Made by a program: the position numbers and the translations under genes. From positions 43,371,366 to 43,435,365 of the forward strand of contig CAIIXF020000001.1 in NCBI GenBank assembly GCA_903813345.2: DNA of 64,000 nucleotides, given 5' to 3'. Shown piece after piece: positions 30,201 through 42,200 of this stretch. The stretch comes from Owenia fusiformis (taxonomy: Eukaryota > Annelida > Polychaeta > Sabellida > Oweniidae). The notes beneath the pieces are model-generated. The model did no database searches, was not told the origin of the DNA, and saw nothing but the letters and a program-made list of their open reading frames with translations. The first letter of the stretch is position 1; every line of letters begins with the position of its first letter.

Positions 30201-33200
30201 ATGTCTCTAAGGACACTAGAGTTGTTATTATGGATGTCATTTAGATTGAAAATATAAATACGTACTCTGTAATTGACAAAGCCAAACTTGGTTGAAAAAC
30301 TATTGTTTAATTCTTTATTTTACTCATTGGTTGGTTATGAAAAGATTAACTTTTCAACTTTGTAACCAGCATACCTCCAAAGGCAAGCCAGATTCTCGCC
30401 TTTCTAATTGTCACTCAGACTGGGATACATAGAGGCATTCTTTTGAGCCTGCTTTGCTCAATTGTATGTGAAGAGAAACAAGTGTCATGCACACGTGTCT
30501 TATTGAGTGGTTCAAAGTATTTTCTTTCTCACTTATCAAGTTACTTCTCTCATGGACATGACGAAAATTCACGTTTCTCGCAAACACATTCTTCAAAGCT
30601 CGTCTAAAGCCTTTCATTCTTAAAACATAGGTGACAGGATTTACACAGGCTTGGAGCAAGATGAGAATAAAGCAACAATGATGTAAAGTCATATACACCA
30701 ACATGTTACCAGAGTCCTTCTTGAAAGGTATTATTGCTGTCAATGTTAGACTAGGTACCCATGTAAGAAAATATGGACCTAGTACCATTATCCCTGTTTT
30801 TACAATTTTCAAATGGCAATTCCTCTTGTAGCAGTTATGGTGTACTTGGCATGTTTTCTTTGTCTGGGATTTCTTGAACATGGATGAATCATTCTTCTTG
30901 CTTTCCAGGTTGTTCTGATTGTCCTTGAATCTCAATTTTTCTAGAACTAGTTGTTTCTGTTGGCGGCTCGCTGTAATGAATATTTGACTATAGCAAAATG
31001 TGGTAATTACCACTGAGATCAAAATGCATGTGATGACTAAGAATGTGTATGGCAATGGGTGGATTGTAACTTTCGAACAATGGAAAGAATCGTTCATATC
31101 ATCTGTGTAAGTATTCCATCCCATGGCTGGCGAAAATGATAGGCCTCCAGCAAGGATGAGCATAACCCCGACAATAATCAAACACCTCTTTGTTGTGATC
31201 TCTGTCCGCAAATATGGGTGCAAGACCCGAATGTACTTCTCTAAGGCAATGCAACTAAGGCTCAAACCAGATATGATTGCAGTAAACGAAATGATCTCAC
31301 TTCCAATCAAACACAATGTTAGGTTCTTATTTATGTCGGACTCAATGAAATATGACATTGATTTCAACGGAAAAGTTACAAAAGCAGTCCCGAGATCAGC
31401 CACAGCAAGCATAACTGTAAAGGCAATGTTGATACCTCTATTATGGCAAATTTGTGGATTTTTCCTGACCGCAATGAGCATCACAATGTTTCCGAAGCAA
31501 ACAAATGGAACAATTCCCAAGCATATCCAAAAGAATGGATTTACAATGTTCATGTTTGTAAATTAGATATTCTGTAACCCAGGTGATATCATGTGATCCT
31601 TTGTGATATCATGTGATCCTTTGTTATGCCAGGTGTTCCTTTAATTAAGTATTCCGAGTCCTGGTGTCGTTTTAATCTGGCATAATTTTTATCAGCTATT
31701 CCTTATTCGATATAGATTTTAGATTATATTTAATGTCACTAACTTTTAATTATTCTGCTTATCAGGTATACCATTGGACTGCTTGAAGTGTTCTTTATAG
31801 ATGTTTCCATGGATTATCTCAAAGTTTAAAATAATCACAAAATCCACTCAGTACTATAGTCCAAGTAAAAGTGATTTTTAACAAAATCATCTGAAAGAAC
31901 AGTGATCGTCTAATGATGAGAATATATATATGGTAAAGGTATGTTAAGCCACGTGATATTGTATCTCATGGTAGAGTATGTACAATGTAAATGACTCAAC
32001 ATGTGCAATATTATTTTAATAAACAACAAATAAAGTAATTATCAGCAGATGCTTTTCTACTTTAGTGAAATATTATGCAGACAGATCAAGCATAAGAGTA
32101 CCTCATTACTGCATCATTTTGATAATTATAGAATAACATGCTACCTTATTGAAATTCTGTCTGTCCCGAGGAATGATGAAGATTCAGAAGCTTCATTTAA
32201 AATTATAAAGAACAAGATGGGAACAAATATGTAAGCATAAGCACAAGTGTCAAAGGGAAAGAACCAAAAGTTGTGTATACCAGTCATAAGAAAAACAAAC
32301 CCAATATATCCCAAAACCATGATCTAATGTGAAAGGAAACAATGTGTAATACCCCCTTCCCCCACCATTCAAGAACCAATATCACAATCCAAGATCAGAA
32401 CACCAAGGGACATTTCATTCATACTGAAGTCATAACCAGGGAGTAGAAATTCGTCCAGTATTTTCATCTGGCACAAACCGAGATACTGGAGGCAGACCTC
32501 CATTTTATCCCACTGAACGAAGTTCGACGGGGATATAGAAAAGCAGTCCATCCGTATGGTCGTGTGTCCGGGCACTGACTGAAATACCAGTTTATGGATT
32601 TCATTCAAATTTTATAGGCTTATGCCTTATGGGTGTAGGACCTCTGCTCAAGAAAGAATTTTCGTCAAAAGGAAAATAATATGTGTTTTGTCTCACCTTT
32701 TGACGAAAATGTGTACTTTTTTAACATATGATCCCCGTTACCATAGCAACCAGTCAATCAACTTTAATGAAACTTGTCCTAATGGTAGGACATGATAAGT
32801 AGATGATTACCTGTAAATATCAAGATGATTGGTTGTATATTCTAGGAATTATATATGGCTTTCCTAATACCCCCCTTAAAATTACACCAGGGGGGTATAA
32901 ATCTGCATATTTCCAAAAAGCTGAAAAACTAGACACCATTGTTTCAGAATCAATGTAGTTGTTTGCATCTACCCTGTCTCAAAGGCGAAATTATTTTATC
33001 ATCTCTAGAAGTGATTTTCCTGGAGGTAATGCATTCGCCTAACATATGCACCTGTTTAAATCCCCAGAAAATGGCCAAAATCAAACATATGACTGTCCAA
33101 AATCTGTTGCGCTAATTTCCCTCCTCCTTTGCCATTTTTCAAAACCACTTTTACACCACGCTCATCCAGTAACACTGCTACACTATTGTAGAGATAGTCT

Positions 33201-36200
33201 TGGAGCTCATATGTGCTTGCTACCAGTGACCTAGCCAGGAAGAAAAAAAGCGATTAGGCGAAAAATATTTCCAAACCTTGCCTAGCTTGCCTGGCAGTAG
33301 AAGAACATGATGGTAACCCTTATGTTATGAGACTGTTCACAATTGAATCAAAAGTTGATGATTTAGATTAATAATCAATATAAAAGTTATATAATGAATT
33401 TATAACTCGTCATTGTTAGAGGAATATTCATCAAAGGATGTTAAAAAAGTGACAAGGCATCTGCCTCATCCTGGCTATGCTAGAGGCTACACTTACTACC
33501 CATACTACGCTGCTATACTCAAAGTTATTATAAGGTAATCATTGTGTCATAATTACCATCTAGGCTGATGATAGTGTAATTATCATCGTTAAATTTTATG
33601 AAAAACTAAAATTGCAAGAAATTCGAAGAATATTAGTACTTTCATTGTAAAAAATTACTTTTAGCATATTAAATCCCTTTTTATCACACCATCGGTGGGA
33701 TATTGTCGTCATAGTCATCGTGAAGGTGATCGTGATTGTCCCGCTTTTTTGTTATTGCCATTTCAGGAAAACTGCTCATCAGATTTTCTCCAAATTGGCA
33801 CACATGATAGAACATATCAAGTTCTAGAGCTGATTAACTTTTGGGTGGCCATCTTTATTTTTGACAGCCATTTTGAAGGTTTTTTGGAAAGTCTTGTCAT
33901 CACCATTTCAGGAAAACCGCTCATTGGATTTTATCCAAAGGAGCACGTAGGTTATCGCAAACAATTTCACAATGTTATATCTTGGATTATGACTATTTTC
34001 TGACAATGAAGACAGGTTTATCTTTTAGATCAATTCATTATCTCAAAGAAAATTATATACAGTAATAATAAAGTCAAACAAACTCAGAGATATTTAACTA
34101 GCAATCAACCCATCAACACACTTTTTCAAAGATGTTGACTCCATTTTCACCAAAAATGCAATCATTTTTTACAGTGTTTAATACATTACTAATTGTTCTT
34201 GAAAGAAAAACTTAATTGCTTTAAGATAAGTGTTCCCCATGTTATTTCTCCATTGAAAAATCTCATGCTTCCACGGTATTCAAAACAGCAAACGTTTTTA
34301 GAACACTGATTAAGGAAATTTTTGAAGTTACCTATCAGCAACAAAGCCGAAGAATACTGCCCCAAATAGACGACCAGCAAAAAATATAGATTGAAGTGTT
34401 GATTTCATCCATTTACGTCCACATACAAGGTCCCACTTGAAATAAAAGAATGTATTCATTTTTTTCCACCCTTTGGGGGCTATATCATTGTTTACTACTG
34501 GAGACATTCTCACAAGAAATCTTTAATAGAATATGCAATCAAATTCAATATGGAATAAACTAAGCTAACAACAGAATATTATTTGTATCATGTTCAAAAC
34601 AAAATGAAATTAGCACATTACAGAGGCCCTACAGAATAATATTATCAAGCTGATCACAGATTGTATCCATCTTGGATTAGGGTTATTGGGGGTCTTAAAT
34701 AATGTATGGCTTTTTTATTAGACCTCTTTTACACTATATTTTGGGGAGTCTTCTATAAAATTCCTTGTCTCAATAGAATTCTGTCTACTGTATTGTTGTC
34801 TTACCTCTGTGGCAATAGATGAAACATAGAGTTCCTTACTATACACCCAAGTGTCACAGTCCCTTGTCATTGTGTTGTCCCAGTTGATTGCATCCAGGTA
34901 GTTGTCTCCTGTTATACCTGTATAGTTCCTATCGTAAATCCTACAGCTACTGTAGACAGTCTCCCCATCCTTCACTTCAGTTGGGGTAGTCAGATTCATA
35001 CGAACAGCATAGGGCAGGCCAAGACTGTCAATTTCAGGGACTGAACACCAATGTTGTGGTTCACCTCCAATAAATGTAGGATTCAGATTTTGCCATGCAC
35101 TTATGTATCCAAATAAATGGCTCCCCAAAATGAGGATTTTTTGGTAAAGCCCAAAAGGCCCTACCAAGATTAGTAACTCATCAAATAACATGCTATTCAA
35201 GTAAGTTAGAATATACAGCAGTAGTTCTATTGTTGGTTACTGTATAGAATTGATTATTTGTTTACTTTGATAATCTACCACATGATAATCAAATGGATGA
35301 TGATAATTTATAAGGTTGATAACATTTTATTACACAGATATATGACTTGCTAGGTCAAGAGAAACATGAGATTTGCTTACTAGAATGTTAGAGTAGTGAT
35401 TGTCAGCATTTGACATTATGACATGTCATTTGCTGTAATAAACCATAGTTTCAGTGTTTAACTTTTGACCACACTCTATAGAAATTTTAAGGGTTAAGAA
35501 AGTCAAATTAAACATAAAGTTAAGCTCTAGAAAGGCCAGTTTTTGTGCTTATATGTACAAAAGTATAAATGCCAAAATAAAAAATTCTAAAGAGCATTAC
35601 AAAACACAACAAGAAAAAGAGAAGTACATAGGAGCAAAACCAGTTATAAGGAAAACCAAACTCTCAATATCCCAAAGTAGCACACAAAGGAATGATTTTT
35701 ATTACCCTCCTTATATAACCACACCATCACAATTAAATTGCCCATAAATCTACTCATATAATAGAAAGTTTTCAAATTAGATAAATCTAAAAGATGTAGA
35801 TATAGTATGCAAATTATGTTCATTATTCTAGAGAGAACAAGTATCCCCTGCAAGTCCCCATGGCTACTATAGAGTACCTGCTGAGGTACATCAAAAATGG
35901 TGATAACTTGTTATTTCATTATTCCAGAGAGAACAAGTATTGCCTGCAAGTCCCCATGGCTACTATAGAGTACCTGCTGAGGTACATCAAAAATGGTGAT
36001 AACATGTTATTTCATTATTCCAGATAGAACAAGTATTGCCTGCAGGTCCCCATGGCTACTATAGAGTACCTGCTGAGGTACATTAAAAATGGTGATAACA
36101 TGTTATTTCATTATTCCAGTGAGAACAAGTATTGCCTGCAGGTCCCCAGGGCTACTATAGAGTATCTGCTGAGGTACATCAAAAATGGTGATAACATGTT

Positions 36201-39200
36201 ATTTCATTATTCCAGAGAGAACAAGTATTGCCTGCAAGTCCCCATGGCTACTATAGAGTACCTGCTGAGGTACATTAAAATGGTGATAACATGTTATTTC
36301 ATTATTCCAGAGAGAACAAGTATTGCCTGCAAGTCCCCATGGCTACTATAGAGTATCTGCTGAGGTACATCAAAAATGGCGATAACATGTTATTTCATTA
36401 TTCCAGAGAGAACAAGTATTGCCTGCAAGTCCCCATGGCTACTATAGAGTACCTGCTGAGGTACATCAAAAATGGTGATAACATGTTATTTCATTATTCC
36501 AGAGAGAACTCAATATTCCAGAGAGGACAAGTATTGCCTGCAAGTCCCCATTGCTACTATAGAGTACCTGCTGAGGCACATCAAAAATGGTTATAACATG
36601 TTATTTCATTATTCCAGAGAGAACTCAATATTCCAGAGAGGACAAGTATTGCCTGCAAGTCCCCATGGCTACTATAGAGTACCTGCTGAGATACATCAAA
36701 AATGGTGATAACATGTTATTACATTATTCCAGAGAGAACAAGTATTGCCTGGAAGTCCCCATGGCTACTATAGCGTACCTGCTGAGGTACATCAAAAATG
36801 GTGATAACATGTTATTTCATTATTCCAGAGAGAACAAGTATTGCCTGCAAGTCCCCATGGCTACTACTGTATAGAGTATCTGCTGAGGTACATCAAAAAT
36901 GGTGATAACATGTTATTTCATTATTCCAGAGAGAACTCAATATTCCAGAGAGGACAAGTATTGCCTGCAAGTCCCCATGGCTACTATACAGGGTGTCAAA
37001 TGGCGTTGTGCCCCCCCCCCCTCCACAGCATAAACTTAGAAAGGTACCTACACATCATGTATGTCATTGGAAAGAGCATTTAATTCTGGATAAAATAAAC
37101 CCTAGATGACCTAGGTCAGATATTGCTACATAGGGTCACATGCATTAGAAATGTACTGGTGTAGTGCTCTATTTCATTCTTGATTTTTGAGAAGTGGCTG
37201 ACTGTAAAGTGTAGTGCCTTTAATATTTTATTTATTTAGACTAAAGCTAGTTCACAGTTGAAATAAAGATGACAAAACAACCTTTTGATGATGATAATCA
37301 GCAATATAGAGACAGAATAAGGTGTATTGCATATAGAGAAGCCAGAGATGAGGGTGCTAGTTTCATTACGAAGTATTAAAATCTCTTGAGAAAAACACAG
37401 CCCTTTCCATTCCCTTTTAGCTTCATATCCGGCTAGATTGGCAGCGGTTTAGGCTGCCCAAGGGGGTCATACTCACTTTTAAAAGTAAGTTAAAATATAT
37501 CTTATTTTCCATCATGCATCTTCATCTTTTCACATGTTAACAACAATTAAATGCTCTTTCCAATGGTATATGGTATGTGTGTGTATCTTTCCTAGTTTAT
37601 GCCGTGGAGGGGGGGGGCACAACGCCATTTGACACCCTGTAGAGTACCTGCTGAGGTACATCAAAAATGGTGAGAACATGTTATTTCATTATTCCAGAGA
37701 GAACAAGTATTGCCTGCAAGTCCCCAGGGCTACTATAGGGTACCTGCTGAGGTACATCAAAAATGGTGATAACATGTTATTTCATTATTCCAGAGAGAAC
37801 AAGTATTGCCTGCAAGTCCCCATGGCTACTATAGAGTACCTGCTGAGGTACATCAAAAATGGTGATAACTTGTTATTTCATTATTCCAGAGAGAACAAGT
37901 ATTGCCTGCAGGTCCCAATGGCTACTATAGAGTATCTGCTGAGGTACATCAAAAATGGTGATAACATGTTATTTCATTATTCCAGAGAGAACAAGTATTG
38001 CCTGCAGGTCCCCATGGCTACTATAGAGTATCTGCTGAGGTACATCAAAAATGGTGATAACATGTTATTTCATTATTCCAGAGAGAACAAGTATTGCCTG
38101 CAGGTCCCCATGGCTACTATAGAGTATCTGCTGAGGTACATCAAAAATGGTGATAACATGTTACTGCTGCAACTCTTCAACAAACACATACATCTCGGTG
38201 GTATGTACACTTTCAGAAATTTAACATTTGATTTAGAAACCTCATTTTTAAAATGATTGTAACCATGTGCCTAGCTTCTACAAATAAGCATATATGTAAA
38301 AGATGCAGATGTTAAAGATGCAGTGATGTAAAATATGATTTATTCATTATGAAACTAATATTATCAAATAAATGTATTTATTGTACCATTTGCACTGTTG
38401 ATCTGTCGTTCAGCAAGACTTCATATTTTATACAAAATGGTGAGCATGCACCTCAAAATTAGAGATTTTAGTCATGCTCTGGATAGTGCCCATTCCCACA
38501 GTTGGTTGCACATTTTATTCCAGCCAATCTTAAATCATCTATGAATCTTGATCTAAAAGCTGACAAGGAAGGTAAAGGAGGTACTCTCCCATCACCACCT
38601 GAGAATAAAGTAATCCATAATGAGGAAATGTTGAGTGCATTGAAGAAGAGCATAAAGACAATCAGGGATGGACCACCATGCTTAACATCTATATGCTTAT
38701 ATTCATTTCTGAATGCATACCAGGGGTAAGGGTTTATAGTATTTCATTTTGATATCTTCTACTGATATTTGCACTTAAAAATCAGTTTTGTCAAGGTCAG
38801 GTATCTGTTTTCAGGTTTCGTTAAACCTTTGTTTCAAATATTTTGCCACCAGTACAGTAATTCTTCTTTTCTAATCAGTAACTGTTATATCTCTCCTCTC
38901 TTTCCAGGATGTGTTCATCATGCATATCCAACAACAATAAGTACCTGTGTGCTGGATTCGAGGATGCTGCTATCCGTATGTGGAGTCTCACTCCAGACCC
39001 CATACCCTCCCAGGCTGTCACTGACAATGTGGCTACAGTACACCTGTCAGGGGACTACATTGAAGACATCATAGATAGAAATAGGTAGAATTGAAAAGAT
39101 AATGATAGTGAAGAGGAAAACCATTTTAAGATAATGAAGATAAACCTATTGCAGTCATATATCAGTGAAAGATGGGGTTTTGAAAGAATTCTTTATTTTA

Positions 39201-42200
39201 AATAGTTTGTCAACAAAAATTTTAACAGAAGACATGTGCGTGAAAAAATATATTAGCAATTTTTGCATAAAATAAAATCATAGACAAAATGACTATTAAA
39301 GTAAATATTGTAAAAAATGAAATATATCGATCGAGTATATTTCTTGCGTGCTCTTGGAAATGGCATAGTTAATTCTCAAATGTACATGTCACCAAAAGTT
39401 AAGTGAGATGTTATTTTTGCTCAGCGCTATTCAAGCAAATAATGTTTCTTTTCTGTTACATTGATACGAGAGATTTCTCATAGTACCACCTATCCAGAAG
39501 ACTGAAAAATGTTTATGAAGAAAAAAAACCATGGTAAATCTCTCAATTGATTTATTTCCTTTAAATAGACCTCCAGAGCTAGGTGAACAGAAAGTAATGA
39601 GAGGTCATGCAGGTACGGTGTATAAAGTCACCTTCACACCCGACTCCAATTATATTCTCTCTGCTGGGGAGGATACTACAGGTAAATGTTAAAACAAACC
39701 TTTGCAAGAAGTTAAATCTATCATTCTGAAATACTTGATTTTCTTGTCTGCACATTGAAATTTTCAGATCTTTCTTGGAATGATAATTAAAAGTGATTTA
39801 AGACATTCTGGCTTAATTTTAAGGCAAACATTTGTGAATTTTTGGTATTCTTTTGTTATTCCAGTTCGACTGTGGGACTTAAGTACACATACTAACACAG
39901 TTGCTTATAAGGGGCACACTTTTCCAGTGTGGGATGTTGATGCAAGGTAAAATACATGACTTACACAAACACTGATACACTAGTCTTAACTGAGTCAGAA
40001 AGTGATTTTATTGACCTTTTTAAAAGTATTAAATTCTCGAATTATTGTAATTTATTATTATCCCACTGAAGTTACGCTCGAGATATGAGAAGCTTTTCAT
40101 CTGTCTGTTCGTTCATTTATTCTTTGTCCGTCTGTCTAACTGAAATACTGGTTGACAGATTTTGCTAAAATTTTAGAAGGTGATGCCTTATGGGGATATG
40201 ACCTCTGCTGAAAAGGGAATTTTCAATATGACTTTCAAATTCAAAATGGCCACCAGTTTTCATGAAAAGTAGAATCTTTGAAAACTCAAATAAGTCAATG
40301 GATTTGGTTCAAATTTTATATACTAATGCTGCAGGGACATTTATTTATTACCGGTTTATCTGTTATGGCCTAGTCACATAGCCCGGCCGATGAGGTTACG
40401 ATGAGCCAGCGATGCAATTTTCACCGAACTCGGCCGGACATCCGTGGCGTTTGTTGCTTAAAACCGCATCGGTGGTAGCTCGGTGAAATTTTAACTTCGG
40501 AGTTAAATTTCACCGGGCTCTCACCGAGCTCCCTCATCATGTCATCGCAGCCCCATCGTAACCACATCGGAAAAAAACGTCGGCCGGTGCACGGCCGAGT
40601 ATCAGCCGGTGTCCCGTGCATCTGAGACAACCAGAGGACGAGGTTTTTTAACGGACAGAGGCCGAGCTCCGACCGAGCTCCGGCCGATGTGGTACAGAGC
40701 ATCGGCCGGTCACTGTTCAAAGCCCGTTAACAACCCGGCCGGCGATCGCACGGTGTCCTGTTACCTGCTCGGGTACCGGCCGTATTCCTTCCGATGTCCG
40801 GCTGACCTCCGGCCGGTAGTTGCTGCATCGGCAGAAAAAAACTACCATTTTGAGACAGACTCCGTACGGTCACCGGTCGGTGTTCGGTCGGTCGCCTGAA
40901 GATGTCCGGACGGAGCCCGTTCACGTCACCGAGCTCTGCTTCCGATGAGGAGAGCTCGGTGGCACCAAAAAAATCCACCGAGCTCTACCGATGCCGGACA
41001 TCGGCCGGGCTATGTGACTAGGCCATTAGCTCCTCATCTTTTAAGTGGATGTTCACAACCATCCGCATCATTATTGAATTGATCCTAATCAATTTTATCC
41101 TCCTCATCATTATACTATTGTCATATTCATCCTCAGCATATTGAGAATGACGTATGCACTTTTGCAGGTCTTTAATGGACGACATTATTACACCTGATAA
41201 GGTGCTTTGTATTACACCTAGTCCATTGGACGTTGAAGTTGTTAAAGCCTGAATCAAGCTCTGGAGGCTAAGTTTCGGAAAATATTTTCGAACATGGTGA
41301 ATTTACTCTATTTGCCACCAATATTCAATACCTGGCTTACCAGGTTTGAATGAAAGTGCACACTTTTGTAGCGTTTGAGGGGATTCAAACATAGACCATT
41401 ATTATAGTCACCGGTATCAAGACGTTTCACCCCCTGGACATTTCACCCCTAGACTGTTCACCCCTTAGACGTTTCATCCCCTGGACATTTCACCCCCTAG
41501 ACGGTTCACCCCCTAGATGTTTCACCCCCTGGACTTTTCACCCCCTGGATGTTTCACCCCCTAGACATTTCACCCCTAGACTTTTTATCCCTTAGACGTT
41601 TCACCCCTAGACGTTTCACCCCCTAGACATTTCACCCCCTAGACATCTCACCCCCTAGACATTTCACCCCCATATACAGTCTGTGTATTGTACAATGTGA
41701 TGGGTTGGGTTATTAGTGAATTTTGATTGAATTTACATGAGTACATGTATACTTATTTCTTTTCCAAGTAACATTGACTGGAAAAGGTCATAGTGTATAA
41801 AATCACTACAATATTGGTACAAATAAGTTTTAAAAAAAGTTTGCACTTTGCACTGATTAAAGATGCTAGTCTCTAATTGCCTAGATAATCCCTTCCCTTG
41901 TTATCAATTGCATTATTAAAAAGCAACAAACTGATTCATTATTATTTTTTTAGATTTAGAAAATTAATCCAATTGTTTTTCTTCTTGTAGGTATATGAGG
42001 TAACATGTTTTTGATGTGTGCACAATTTATAATGATATAAAAGCATTAGTTTTATGGGAAACAATCAGATATGGAATTAATTAGATGTGAAATTAACTAA
42101 TTGTATAAGATTTTCAGTTGCAAATGGACCTCACTTCAAAACCCTGAAAACTGAATATGAAAAAACAAGTGAATAGATTAGATGCGAGTAGAAATAATCT

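Noticed and set aside
35192-35200. SLC22 start at an upstream TTG (three extra codons)
   Set aside because: The ATG at 35191 gives the usual SLC22 N-terminus, and TTG initiation is not needed.
36052-36874. Several repetitive frames (…ENKYCLQVP…) as a separate repeat-protein gene
   Set aside because: They are tandem copies of TAF5L exon 5 with its acceptor. The frame is broken by a 95-bp unit and 19-bp insertions, and no independent start or donor context was seen.
35816-38168. CRISPR-like array
   Set aside because: Units are contiguous 96-bp copies without unique spacers, in a eukaryotic intron. They are explained by duplication of an exon edge.
40421-40978. Open frames of 83-99 codons on both strands
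   Set aside because: They arise from the high GC content of the TTA-flanked transposon. No recognisable domain was found.
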